Below are positions 37,257 through 45,830 of a stretch of 64,000 bases of DNA, piece by piece. Position 1 is the first letter of the stretch. Each line of letters opens with the position of its first letter. The position numbers and the translations under genes are program-made. The stretch covers positions 22,779-86,778 of the forward strand of contig CAMSTY010000006.1 of NCBI GenBank assembly GCA_947063875.1, read 5' to 3'. This DNA comes from an uncultured bacterium. Its GTDB lineage: Bacteria; Bacillota; Clostridia; Lachnospirales; Lachnospiraceae. The notes below the pieces were generated by a model. It was not told the origin of the DNA. It saw only the letters and a program-made list of their open reading frames with translations, and did not search any database.

Positions 37257-37952
37257 TCACCGGCAGGCATCTACAAATGCCTGGAACAATTTCTGTTGTA
37301 CCGGCGTTCCTGCCGCCATATGCTCCGGATGCCACTGTACGGCAAGACAGAAGGGATAATCATCAATCTCCAACGCCTCCGGATAGCCTTCCGGACTATC
37401 CGCCGCGATCCAGAGACCCTCCCCAATCGTATCCGCAGCCTGATGGTGCAGACTGTTTACCGTAACAGCATCGGAACCCAAAACATGTGATACCAGACTG
37501 TCCGGGTCCAGTTCAATGGGGTGGGTGGCCGATGAGCGGTTGGCAAAATCCATGTGAGGATATTCCTGCTTCAGCCTGATATCCTGTATCAAAGTGCCTC
37601 CAAAGGCCACATTCAAGAGCTGCATCCCCCGGCCAATGCAAAACAGCGGTTTCCTGGCCTCTATTGCCAAGCGGAGCAGCTGCAGTTCAAAGGCATCTCT
37701 CATCGGCTCCGGCTTCCCGCAGCCAGGCTGAGGAGTCTGCCCATACAGTTCCGGCCGGATATCCGGCCCGCCAGGAAACAGAAAGCCAGTGCAATGGCTG
37801 ATGGCATCGGACATGGCCTGGGCAGAAGTATCTGGCATCAGCAGCTGTATAGAGGCTCTGGCCCGCTGCAACGGACGGGTATATTTGTATTGCAGGTAGC
37901 GGTGAAAGAGGCTCTTTCCTATGATGGGAACCCCGACAGTTGGATACAGCAT
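37257..37952 (-). CDS. Class I GATase-like hydrolase (PuuD family) with displaced cysteine
   Basis: A 231-residue protein of the gamma-glutamyl-GABA hydrolase (peptidase C26) family: P-T-V-G-V-P-I-I, L-F-P-G-G-P-D-I-R-P, and the C-terminal catalytic-type pair in V-Q-W-H-P-E-H. The nucleophile elbow, normally G-I-C-R-G, reads C-I-G-R-G here: Cys105 sits two residues early and Gly107 takes the nucleophile place. Either Cys105 substitutes or the protein is not an active amidase. AAGGAGG precedes the ATG. It is last in the 37-43 kb run, 33 bases after the phosphatase gene. Confidence 0.83.
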   Translation of the reverse strand: MLYPTVGVPIIGKSLFHRYLQYKYTRPLQRARASIQLLMPDTSAQAMSDAISHCTGFLFPGGPDIRPELYGQTPQPGCGKPEPMRDAFELQLLRLAIEARKPLFCIGRGMQLLNVAFGGTLIQDIRLKQEYPHMDFANRSSATHPIELDPDSLVSHVLGSDAVTVNSLHHQAADTIGEGLWIAADSPEGYPEALEIDDYPFCLAVQWHPEHMAAGTPVQQKLFQAFVDACR

Positions 37953-37985
37953 AATCTTTCCTCCTTCATTGTTCTCCTGATTTTA

Positions 37986-39449
37986 TCACAGGATTTCCAG
38001 AAATTCAATCATATGCTCCACTACGGGAACCGGATCTGCCTTCAGAGGCCTGCAGGAACGAAACATTTCATATCCGTCGCCGCCGGCCCGCCGGTAATTG
38101 GTAATGCAGAGGGTAAAGCAATCTTTTGGACGCACATCCCTGCCTTGAAACTGCAGTTTTGTAATGCGCTGGCCCCGGGGGCGGGCAAAATCCATCCGGT
38201 AGTCGATTCCCGCATAAAAATCAAAATGGAAATAACGGGGTTTCGGCTCCAGGAATCGGCGGCTGATCTGGTATTCCCCATCCTTTAACTCTAAAAATTC
38301 CGCTGTCCATTCCAGGGCATGCCGCAGTGTCCCTGCGCTGCAAAGGACCGTGCAGAGAGTATTGGCGCTGGTATAGGTGCGAAATACGTCTTTCACCCGT
38401 ACATTGGCTGGCAGGCCGACGGCAGTGTTAGAAAGACAGGTGGCGGAAAGCTGCGCCCCTGTGACAGAAAGCTGAATCCGGTTAATGAAAGCTGCCAGGG
38501 AGGAGCCATGAAGCGCCATCTCAATCCGGTCTCCCATGGGGATCGGTTTTGGCATACGGCAAAGCAGCCGTCCCTCCCAGCGTCTTAGTTCCAGGGATAG
38601 CCCGGTCGGCTGCGGCATCTGCTCTGTTACCGGAGAATCCACCAGGCGGGAGGAAATCGCCTGCAGACGTCCGTCCCGGAATGTGCCAAAGAGTTCCGCA
38701 TAGCAGCTGCAAAAACACCCGGGCTGAAGAGTGTAGGTTTTGCCGATCATTCGCCCAGGTTCCCGCCGGTGCTGATGGCCGGTGAGCAGCACGTCCGGAC
38801 TCAAGCACCGGCACAGGCGGCAGGCGATATTTTCGCCGCTGTCATCCAGGATCTCCCCTGTGTCAGGATTCTCCTCATAACCGCCATGATACAGGCACAC
38901 CGTCAGGTCACATTGCCCGGAAAGATCTTCCATAACCCGGCGGGCGGCAGAAAGGGGAGGTTCCATGGAAAGTCCTAAAAGAGTCTCCTCCCGCTCCCAG
39001 CCTGCCAGGGCATCGGTGCACAGGCCAAACACGCCAATCCGCAAACCGTTCTCCAAAACGAAAACCTGGCTGTCCCGGATGGGGAGGTTCCCGGCCCGGT
39101 CCCGGATATTGGCGCACAGGCAGCTGGCAGAAAGGGTATTCAGATACTGCCCCAGGCAGGAAATTCCATAATTAAAATCATGATTTCCCAGAGTGACGGC
39201 ATCGTAGCCAGCCTCATTCAGCAGGACAGCCGCCGGATGCTCCTGCTCCGACTCCCCATTTTTCATCTGGTGAGCCAGAAAAGTTCCGGCGCTTCCTCCC
39301 TGCAGCAGGTCGCCTCCGTCGAAAATAAGCGTGTTTCCGTCCTTACAAAAATGCCGGCCTGTTCCATCCAACCCGGCCTCCCCGGGCGAGGCGAACAGCC
39401 GGCCGTGAATATCACTGGTAAATATAATCCGAAACGTTTTTTCTTCCAT
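37986..39449 (-). CDS. 5'-nucleotidase-like metallophosphatase
   Basis: A 487-residue two-domain protein of the UshA/YfkN family. The N-terminal calcineurin-like domain has all metal motifs: F-T-S-D-I-H-G-R, F-D-G-G-D-L-L-Q-G, L-G-N-H-D-F and T-G-H-Q-H. The C-terminal domain (from about 290) is the 5'-nucleotidase nucleobase-binding fold (G-D-G-Y-E-M-F near the end). There is no signal peptide, unlike secreted 5'-nucleotidases, so it acts in the cytoplasm. It starts 4 bases after the ABC ATPase stop and is surely co-transcribed. Nucleotide or sugar-phosphate hydrolysis is the inferred activity. Confidence 0.88.
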   Translation of the reverse strand: MEEKTFRIIFTSDIHGRLFASPGEAGLDGTGRHFCKDGNTLIFDGGDLLQGGSAGTFLAHQMKNGESEQEHPAAVLLNEAGYDAVTLGNHDFNYGISCLGQYLNTLSASCLCANIRDRAGNLPIRDSQVFVLENGLRIGVFGLCTDALAGWEREETLLGLSMEPPLSAARRVMEDLSGQCDLTVCLYHGGYEENPDTGEILDDSGENIACRLCRCLSPDVLLTGHQHRREPGRMIGKTYTLQPGCFCSCYAELFGTFRDGRLQAISSRLVDSPVTEQMPQPTGLSLELRRWEGRLLCRMPKPIPMGDRIEMALHGSSLAAFINRIQLSVTGAQLSATCLSNTAVGLPANVRVKDVFRTYTSANTLCTVLCSAGTLRHALEWTAEFLELKDGEYQISRRFLEPKPRYFHFDFYAGIDYRMDFARPRGQRITKLQFQGRDVRPKDCFTLCITNYRRAGGDGYEMFRSCRPLKADPVPVVEHMIEFLEIL

Positions 39450-39453
39450 CTTC

Positions 39454-40209
39454 TTATGTCTGCAAAAATTCCTTCATGATCTCTCCGCGGATCTCCAAAA
39501 ATTCCGGGTCTGTCCTCCCTCTGGGGAAGGGCAGTTCCACCGGCACAATCTTTCTCACGACGCCGGGATTCTTTCCCATAATGACTACCCGGTTGCTCAG
39601 ATAGATGGCCTCGTCAATATCATGGGTAACGATAATCATGGTAGTCTGATCCTGCTCCCAGATCCGCAGCACTTCCTGCTGCATGGTCATACGGGTAAAG
39701 GCATCCAGCGCGCCAAATGGCTCGTCCAGTAAAAGAAGCTGCGGCCTCGTAGCCAACGCACGGGCAATACTGACCCGCTGCTGCATACCGCCGGAAAGCT
39801 GGTTCGGTACCGCATTGGTAAAGTCTGAAAGGCCTACCAGCTTTGTATAATACTCCACCAGTTCCTTCTTCTCACCCTTTGGCATGGTATCCGGGATGAC
39901 AAATTCGATGTTCTGCTGCACGCTCAGCCAGGGAAACAGTCTTGCTTCCTGGAAAATCATGCTGCATTTGGGCGAAGGGCCGTTTACCGGCTCCCCATCC
40001 AGCAGGATTTCCCCAGAACTGACGGACTCCAGTGTGGTAATCAGCTTCAGAAGCGTGCTTTTGCCGCATCCGCTGGCGCCTACGATAGCCACCAGTTCGC
40101 CTTTTTTCACATTTAGATTGACCCCGGACAAGACTTCGATTTTCTGCCCCCGGATATAGAAATCCTTGTGCAGATCACGTATTTCCAAAATATTTTCCTG
40201 ATTTTCCAT
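39454..40209 (-). CDS. ABC transporter ATP-binding protein (SsuB/TauB type)
   Basis: A 251-residue ATPase: Walker A G-A-S-G-C-G-K-S-T, Q-loop F-Q-E-A-R, signature L-S-G-G-M-Q-Q-R, Walker B L-L-L-L-D-E-P-F-G-A-L-D and switch V-T-H-D. The GGAGGGGGG-type site before the ATG is strong. It lies between the permease gene (22-base gap) and the phosphatase gene (4-base gap). It is paralogous to the ATPase at 710-1426 but clearly different in sequence. Confidence 0.92.
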   Translation of the reverse strand: MENQENILEIRDLHKDFYIRGQKIEVLSGVNLNVKKGELVAIVGASGCGKSTLLKLITTLESVSSGEILLDGEPVNGPSPKCSMIFQEARLFPWLSVQQNIEFVIPDTMPKGEKKELVEYYTKLVGLSDFTNAVPNQLSGGMQQRVSIARALATRPQLLLLDEPFGALDAFTRMTMQQEVLRIWEQDQTTMIIVTHDIDEAIYLSNRVVIMGKNPGVVRKIVPVELPFPRGRTDPEFLEIRGEIMKEFLQT

Positions 40210-40231
40210 GGTTACCCCCCCTCCTTCCTTA

Positions 40232-41029
40232 TCAGTTCTCGGTAATGCCGCGGGTCTTAGCCAGATAATAACGCTCCAGCCGTGTCAGGCCCTTGTCAAT
40301 TACCAGTCCGATGACACCGATCACCAGCACGCACATATACATAACCCTGGCGTTTGCCGTCTCACGGGACAGGGTGATCAGATAACCGATTCCGGTGGAG
40401 GACGCGATCATTTCCGCAGCCACCACGCTCATCCAGGCATTGCTCATTCCCAGACGCAGTCCTGTCAGAATCGCCGGAATCGAAGAAGGGACAATGATCT
40501 TAAAGATCGTCTTCATGGTAGGAATCCGATAAGTATACGCCACCTCTAAAAGCTTATTATCAACGGTCTGGATTCCATGAATAGTGTTTAACAGCACCGG
40601 CCAGAAGGAACCAAAGGCAATGATTACCACCTTGGAGGAAAAACCGATGCCAACCAGAAGGATGACGATAGGAATCAGCGCAATGGTCGGGATGGGACGC
40701 AGAACGCTGACAATCCCGCTGAGAGCCGCATTGACCGGTTTAAAAAGTCCCATCAAAAAGCCTGCCGCCACACCGCAGGCCGCGCCGATCACATAGCCAC
40801 AGGCCACGCGGCCAAAACTTACACTCAGGTTTTTCCAGAGTTTCCCCGATTCGATATAGGAGAGGAAAGTCTTTGCAATAGTCAGGGGCGGCGGCACTAA
40901 AGCCGCCTTCACCAGCCCGTGGGTCGATGCAAACTGCCAGAACAGGAGCACCAGAACCGGAAATATAACAGCGACAATTAACAAGGTCTGATTGTACCTT
41001 GTATTTTTAGGGGAATTCCATTTAAACAT
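40232..41029 (-). CDS. ABC transporter permease (SsuC/TauC type)
   Basis: A 265-residue membrane permease with about six hydrophobic segments. The ATPase-contact loop is V-D-N-K-L-L-E-V-A-Y-T-Y-R, followed by I-V-P-S-S-I-P-A-I-L-T-G-L-R-L-G. It has a complete N-terminus with a first membrane helix at about 17-38. AGGTGG precedes the ATG. It is followed closely by its ATPase and preceded by the binding-protein gene (55 bases). Confidence 0.92.
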   Translation of the reverse strand: MFKWNSPKNTRYNQTLLIVAVIFPVLVLLFWQFASTHGLVKAALVPPPLTIAKTFLSYIESGKLWKNLSVSFGRVACGYVIGAACGVAAGFLMGLFKPVNAALSGIVSVLRPIPTIALIPIVILLVGIGFSSKVVIIAFGSFWPVLLNTIHGIQTVDNKLLEVAYTYRIPTMKTIFKIIVPSSIPAILTGLRLGMSNAWMSVVAAEMIASSTGIGYLITLSRETANARVMYMCVLVIGVIGLVIDKGLTRLERYYLAKTRGITEN

Positions 41030-41084
41030 ATCCGTAAATCCACCTTTCTATAAGTAACCTTCCTGTGCTGGCAGTATCACTCTT

Positions 41085-42179
41085 CTAGCGATATCCGGCA
41101 ATTTCCAGATAACGCAGCTCCAGAATATCGTCCATGGTAACGTCCGGATTGGACAAAAGGTCATTATCCTTCATAAATTCCAGGACCTCGCCCAGCACTT
41201 TCAAATCCTGCTCGGTCAGATTGATGCCAAAGTTGGAGCCGCCGTACATGGTGGCAAACCAGTTTTCTTCCCGCTGTGTGATTCCCGACAAAGTGGTAAA
41301 TGCCTCCTGCTGATTTTCCTCGCTCTCGGCCATCCAGTCGTCCACTCTCTGCACAACACGCAGGATCTTCGCCGTAATCTCCGGATACTTTTCACAAAAC
41401 TCAGTACGGCCCACAAAAGCGCTGATCTGGCAGGTGCTGCTGGCAGTGCCGTCAGCCAGCACATGAACCTCCCCGGCTTCAATCATGGAATTAAATTTTG
41501 CCAGCTGGTCAGCCGCTCCCTGCACCTCGCCGGAAGCAAGCAGGGTCACCGTATCATTGGTATTCACCAGTTCAATGTCATCCTCACTAAGGCCCATGGA
41601 ATTCAGATAAGTCAGAAGCAGATAGTGTGCGCTGGTTCCCACCGAAACAGCCACCTTAGCGCCTTTTAAACCCTCTGCGTCCGTAATCTCACTATTGACA
41701 ACCAGCGGATACATGGTCTCCGTATCACAATTACGGCCAATGATCTTATAACCATATTCTGCTGAGATACCTGCAATGGCAGCCTGCTCGCCGAATTCCG
41801 CAAAATCCAGGTCTCCGGAAGCAAATGCCTCGGAAATCGCCGGACCGTTCTGGAAATAATCGAGGGTAAAGGTCACGTTGCTGCCCTCAAACTCCTCCTG
41901 CAGATACCCCAGATTATAGGCCAGGTTTAGCGGGAACTGGCTGTTGATATCTCCCAGATGGATCTCCAGCGCATCCCCTTCATATACATAATCGTCAAGC
42001 GACATTGCTTCTGCGTCCGGTTCTGCCGCGTCCGCGTTTTCCGCCTTTGTTTCCTGAGCCTCCGCCTTCGTCTCCGGCTGGCCTGCCGCTGCCGTCGTAC
42101 TTTCTTTGCCCCCCGACGAACATGCTGACAGCATAGACACCATACACAGTGACAGGACAACTGACAAAACTTTTCTCAT
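41085..42179 (-). CDS. ABC transporter substrate-binding lipoprotein (NMT1/SsuA-like)
   Basis: A 364-residue exported lipoprotein with lipobox S-M-L-S-A-C (Cys about 20) and a Thr/Ala/Glu-rich linker. The NMT1/SsuA-like periplasmic-binding fold follows, with L-K-G-A-K-V-A-V-S-V-G-T-S-A and F-A-S-G-D-L-D-F-A-E-F-G. ATG 42179 has AAGGAGG 9 bases upstream; the in-frame ATG 21 bases earlier lacks a site. It is second in the run after the amidohydrolase-like gene (54 bases), which suggests that the imported ligand is the enzyme's substrate. The ligand is unknown. Confidence 0.9.
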   Translation of the reverse strand: MRKVLSVVLSLCMVSMLSACSSGGKESTTAAAGQPETKAEAQETKAENADAAEPDAEAMSLDDYVYEGDALEIHLGDINSQFPLNLAYNLGYLQEEFEGSNVTFTLDYFQNGPAISEAFASGDLDFAEFGEQAAIAGISAEYGYKIIGRNCDTETMYPLVVNSEITDAEGLKGAKVAVSVGTSAHYLLLTYLNSMGLSEDDIELVNTNDTVTLLASGEVQGAADQLAKFNSMIEAGEVHVLADGTASSTCQISAFVGRTEFCEKYPEITAKILRVVQRVDDWMAESEENQQEAFTTLSGITQREENWFATMYGGSNFGINLTEQDLKVLGEVLEFMKDNDLLSNPDVTMDDILELRYLEIAGYR

Positions 42180-42233
42180 GTTACATTCCTCCTTCTTCAT
42201 CTCATGTTTTCTGCATGACGCCTTACGGCCACG

Positions 42234-43064
42234 TCACAGCTTCAGCAGCTTCGCCGCATTATTGTAAAAGAAATCCGGCAGTACAGATTCTTTTATTCCA
42301 CAGGTTTCATAAAACCTGGCCGTATCAATAACATTCAGAATCGGATAAGCCGTGCCAAACAGCATCTGACGCTTCATCAGCGTATTGGCGGCCTTCACAT
42401 AATCCTGGCTGCCTGCACCGCAAAGGCCATACATATCCGGCACAATATACACATAGTCCGAATTAAATCCCATGGACATGACTTCCAGATGCCAGGGCCA
42501 TCCTCCATGCCCTACCACGAGCTTCAACTCCGGAAAACGATTCACCACTGTCCCCAGCTGCCGCACGGTATCCGGATCTACCACAGGCAGAAGCTTGGCG
42601 CTGTAGCTGATAAACAGAGGGATTCCCTCCCGCTGCAGCTTCTCATACATCGGAAATGCCAGAGGGTCGTCAAAGGCATAAGGCTTTGGCTGAAAGGTTG
42701 GCTCCGCGCTCACCCCGCGGATATCCCGCTCTGCCCGGTAGCGGTCAATATCCGCCAGCGCACTCTCCCCGTCTGTAGGATCAATATACGGAAAGACCAG
42801 AAAACGGCCCGGATACCTCTCGGTCAGGGAAAACATCTCATCCCCTTCCTCTCCCAGGTTCTTGCGTACCGGAACCACCGAAAGATCTATCTCTGCTTCA
42901 TCCATTTCCATTACAAACCGTTCCAAACTTCCTGTCCGCTGCGACTCAGACACAGTCATATCAAAAGCATCGGCCAGCCGCGCAAAATGCGCCTGTTCAT
43001 TTTGAAACATCGCCAGATAGTTTCCATAGGGCGGACGCACCCTGAAATCAATTTTTCGATACAC
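42234..43064 (-). CDS. Amidohydrolase-2-like protein with degenerate metal site
   Basis: A 276-residue TIM-barrel protein of the amidohydrolase_2 (ACMSD/resorcylate decarboxylase-like) family: L-V-V-G-H-G-G-W-P-W in the middle, and a final F-G-T-A-Y-P barrel strand. The usual N-terminal metal ligands H-x-H are replaced by R-V-R (I-D-F-R-V-R-P-P, residues 5-12) and the usual Asp of G-T-D-Y-P is Ala. A classical metal-dependent hydrolysis is therefore doubtful; a metal-free lyase or binding role is possible. GTG 43064 is chosen as start (GGGGAG 7 bases upstream); ATG 43079 has no site. It is first in the six-gene run. Confidence 0.8.
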   Translation of the reverse strand: MYRKIDFRVRPPYGNYLAMFQNEQAHFARLADAFDMTVSESQRTGSLERFVMEMDEAEIDLSVVPVRKNLGEEGDEMFSLTERYPGRFLVFPYIDPTDGESALADIDRYRAERDIRGVSAEPTFQPKPYAFDDPLAFPMYEKLQREGIPLFISYSAKLLPVVDPDTVRQLGTVVNRFPELKLVVGHGGWPWHLEVMSMGFNSDYVYIVPDMYGLCGAGSQDYVKAANTLMKRQMLFGTAYPILNVIDTARFYETCGIKESVLPDFFYNNAAKLLKL

Positions 43065-43111
43065 AGTTGCACTCCCCATAAAAATTTATTTTCATTACTT
43101 AAAAAATAGTA

Positions 43112-43148
43112 TATAATAAAAAAGCAGCAACTAATATGAGATTTCTCA
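43112..43148. promoter_or_regulatory. Divergent control region with palindromic site
   Basis: A plus-strand TATAAT lies at 43112-43117 (weak -35) and a TATACT-like box on the other strand. A palindrome TGAGA-TT-TCTCA at 43137-43148 lies between -10 and the start of the Crp/Fnr-like gene, a likely binding site for that regulator. Confidence 0.5.
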
Positions 43149-43179
43149 CATTTCTAAAAATAATGGAGGATTATGTGAA

Positions 43180-43884
43180 GTGAACGATTATCCGATTCCA
43201 AGAACATCTGAAAAAAATGCGGCAGGCCGGCCAAATGCCGGCCAGATCCTGGAGGAGTCCGGTTTCTTCAGCCAGTTTTCTTTCGATATACGTCCCTATG
43301 CCCGGGTCCGGGAATATGAGAAGGACGAATCCATTATCGTAAGCACAAGCAATCTGACCCGTATCCTTTATCTTATCAAAGGGACGGCCAAGCTTTACAG
43401 CCAGCATCAAAACGGACGCCAGTCTCTGATCAACTTCTTTACGCCCCCCAGCTTCCTGGGAGTCCCTGAACTCTTTGAGGAAAGCAAACAGCCCTATCCG
43501 CTGGTGGCGCAGACCCGCTGCCGTTTCATCGAAGTGGATACTGCCCGCTGCCGCGCCCTGCTTTTGCAGGATGCGCTTTTTCTGAGGTTCTGCTGCAGCA
43601 TGGCATTGAAACAAAATGCGGCGCAAAATCTTCGTTATATGAACCTGACCGCCTACCCCTGCCGCAATAATTTTGCCGCCAGTCTGCTTTTTCTGCAAAA
43701 TGACGGCATTCTTTCTGTGAAATATGTGGAACTGGCAGAATATCTGGCGGTTTCTTACCGCCATTTAATGCACTTGATTTCGGAACTGTGCAGTGAGGGA
43801 ATCGTGGAAAGGGTTCCCAAGGGACTTCGGATTCTGAACTGGGAGCAGGTGTACAGTCTGGCCAGTGAAATCCAGGAAAAGTGA
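43180..43884 (+). CDS. Crp/Fnr-family transcriptional regulator (YeiL-like)
   Basis: A 234-residue regulator. Residues about 30-145 form a cyclic-nucleotide-binding-like beta-barrel (I-L-Y-L-I-K-G-T-A-K-L-Y-S, then P-P-S-F-L-G-V-P-E-L). Residues about 160-225 form a winged HTH (L-A-E-Y-L-A-V-S-Y-R-H-L-M-H-L-I). No Fnr-type N-terminal Cys cluster is present. The start is GTG, 10 bases after GGAGG. It is divergent from the amidohydrolase/ABC run, so it probably controls it. Its 3' end is 9 bases from the convergent acetyltransferase gene. The effector is unknown. Confidence 0.85.
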   Translation: MNDYPIPRTSEKNAAGRPNAGQILEESGFFSQFSFDIRPYARVREYEKDESIIVSTSNLTRILYLIKGTAKLYSQHQNGRQSLINFFTPPSFLGVPELFEESKQPYPLVAQTRCRFIEVDTARCRALLLQDALFLRFCCSMALKQNAAQNLRYMNLTAYPCRNNFAASLLFLQNDGILSVKYVELAEYLAVSYRHLMHLISELCSEGIVERVPKGLRILNWEQVYSLASEIQEK

Positions 43885-43893
43885 TGATTGCTC

Positions 43894-44487
43894 TTAAATG
43901 TTTGCTGTGACTTTGGTATCCAGTTTTGGGAAAGGAATCACCGGCACCGGGTCCGGCTCATGCTTCCCGATGATCTTTTCCATCCATACCATATTATACC
44001 AGCGTCCGAATTTGTACCCGCATTTATAAAATTCTCCCACCATGCGATAACCCATATGGGCATGAAATCCCATACTGTTTCTGGTCAGGTATTCATCCTC
44101 CGTCTCCGGACTGCCGATACAGGCATTCAGGTTTGTAATATTCTGTGCTTTGGAAATCTCTTCGATCGCCTGGTAGAGTTTTTTCCCGATACCCATTTTC
44201 CGTTGGTTTTCCCTCAGATAGATGCTTACCTCTGCCCCCCAGACATAGGCGGCCCGGCCTACAAATGGGCCGGTATAAGCATAACCCAGCAATCTCCCGT
44301 CTTTTTCCGCTACTAGATATGGATATCTTTTTAAGGTTTTTTCGATTCTTTTTTGAAATTCCTCCAGTCCGGGAACTTCCCATTCAAAACTGATTGCTGT
44401 TTTTTCCACATAAGGTGCATAAATTTCCAGAAGTTCCTTTGCATCCTCCAATGCAGCTACCCGGATGCGTACCTCATCACTCTTCAT
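43894..44487 (-). CDS. GNAT acetyltransferase (Pat/phosphinothricin-type)
   Basis: A 197-residue acetyltransferase. It shows the Pat-family opening V-R-I-R-V-A-A-L-E-D-A, I-Y-A-P-Y-V-E-K-T-A-I-S-F-E, E-V-S-I-Y-L-R, an acetyl-CoA loop R-K-M-G-I-G-K-K-L, and A-C-I-G then H-M-G-Y-R-M-V-G-E-F. The C-terminal W-Y-N-M-V-W-M-E-K motif is typical. Members acetylate phosphinothricin, methionine sulfoximine or other amines. It lies downstream of pepT (86 bases with a TTGCCCA/TGGGCAA hairpin between), so it may be a separate unit. Confidence 0.87.
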   Translation of the reverse strand: MKSDEVRIRVAALEDAKELLEIYAPYVEKTAISFEWEVPGLEEFQKRIEKTLKRYPYLVAEKDGRLLGYAYTGPFVGRAAYVWGAEVSIYLRENQRKMGIGKKLYQAIEEISKAQNITNLNACIGSPETEDEYLTRNSMGFHAHMGYRMVGEFYKCGYKFGRWYNMVWMEKIIGKHEPDPVPVIPFPKLDTKVTANI

Positions 44488-44573
44488 TGTCTTTTCTCCT
44501 CCTTGCCCATCCTCTCCCTTCAGAGCAACCTTCCCGCCTTTTTATTTGCCCAACCATTTTTGGGCAAGGCTTG

Positions 44574-45806
44574 TCACCCCTTGGCGAACGCTCCCGCAAT
44601 CTCTGCCAGCAGCTCCACAATTTTCTCCATAGACTGCACACAGACATATTCATAAATCCCGTGGCAGTTCTCCCCGCCGGCACACAGGTTCGGACAGGGA
44701 AGCCCCATGTAGGACAGCCGCGCCCCGTCGGTGCCGCCGCGGATCGGCACCACTCTTGGCTCAATGCCAAGCTTTTCCATGGAAGTCCTGGCAGCCTCAA
44801 TCAGATAGGGATGGGGTTCTATTTTTTCTCTCATGTTGTAGTAGGTGTCCTTTAGAATCACCTCAACCGTACCCTCTCCATATTTTTCATTGAGAAATTC
44901 CCCGATCCGGGAAAACAGAATCTTTTTCCTTTCAAATTTTTCCCGGTCATGATCCCGGATAATATAATCCATTCTGGCCTCCACCATACTCCCCTGGATA
45001 TCCGTCAAATGGAAAAATCCCTCATACCCTTCTGTATACATCGGATTCTGTTCTTCCGGAAGCATCTGATGAAACTCCATGGCAAGCAGAGAAGCGTTTT
45101 TCATAATATTCTTGGCAGCGCCCGGATGAACACCCCGGCCATGGATCAGAACCCTGCCGGAAGCAGCATTAAAATTCTCATATTCCAGTTCTCCCAGAGC
45201 TCCCCCGTCCACCGTGTAGGCAACATCCGCGCCAAAAAGCGCCACGTCAAAGCCGTCCGCTCCCCGTCCCACCTCCTCATCCGGGGTAAATCCAATGCAG
45301 ATCTTTCCGTGAGGAATCTCAGGATGTGTCAGAAAATACTCTGCCATAGCCATAATTTCTGCCACCCCGGCCTTATCATCCGCTCCCAAAAGGGTGGTTC
45401 CGTCTGTCACAATCAAATCTTGTCCCACATATTTTTTCAGGGACGGAAATTCCTTCGGCGACAGGAAGATGCCTTTCTTTTCATTTAAACAGATCTCCTT
45501 CCCGTCATACTGACAAACGGTTCTGGCCTTTACATTCTCCCCGGAAGCATCCGGCGAGGTATCCATATGGGCGATGAAGCCGATAGCCGGCAGCTCTTTC
45601 TCTATGGTGGCCGGAATCACGGCATAGACATAGGACTGACTGTCAAGAGTTACCTCTGCCGCTCCCATAATCTTCAGTTCTTCCGCCAGCTGTCTTGCCA
45701 GGGCCAGCTGCTTTTTTGTACTGGGAATCTGCTCTTTTTCCGCCTCGGACTGGGTATCCATGGCTATATAACGCAAAAACTTATCTGTTACCTTACTGCC
45801 TGACAT
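44574..45806 (-). CDS. pepT: Peptidase T (tripeptide aminopeptidase)
   Basis: A cytosolic zinc aminopeptidase of the M20B family, 410 residues. Metal motifs are [28 protein letters not shown], the V-D-G-G segment, and the C-terminal I-R-G-G-T-D-G-A-R and N-C-H-G-I-Y-E. It releases N-terminal residues from tripeptides. AAGGAG precedes the ATG. It begins 24 bases after the hisF-like/IE gene, so it is probably carried on the his transcript. Confidence 0.95.
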   Translation of the reverse strand: MSGSKVTDKFLRYIAMDTQSEAEKEQIPSTKKQLALARQLAEELKIMGAAEVTLDSQSYVYAVIPATIEKELPAIGFIAHMDTSPDASGENVKARTVCQYDGKEICLNEKKGIFLSPKEFPSLKKYVGQDLIVTDGTTLLGADDKAGVAEIMAMAEYFLTHPEIPHGKICIGFTPDEEVGRGADGFDVALFGADVAYTVDGGALGELEYENFNAASGRVLIHGRGVHPGAAKNIMKNASLLAMEFHQMLPEEQNPMYTEGYEGFFHLTDIQGSMVEARMDYIIRDHDREKFERKKILFSRIGEFLNEKYGEGTVEVILKDTYYNMREKIEPHPYLIEAARTSMEKLGIEPRVVPIRGGTDGARLSYMGLPCPNLCAGGENCHGIYEYVCVQSMEKIVELLAEIAGAFAKG

Positions 45807-45830
45807 ATCCGTAATCTCCTTTTCTTTGTC

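Noticed and set aside
43171..43764. 197-codon minus-strand frame opposite the Crp/Fnr-like gene
   Set aside because: It is an antisense shadow of the regulator, whose own product matches its family along its length.
44547..44566. Hairpin TTGCCCA/TGGGCAA after pepT as terminator
   Set aside because: The stem is good but there is no T-tract on the transcribed strand, so it was not listed as a terminator.
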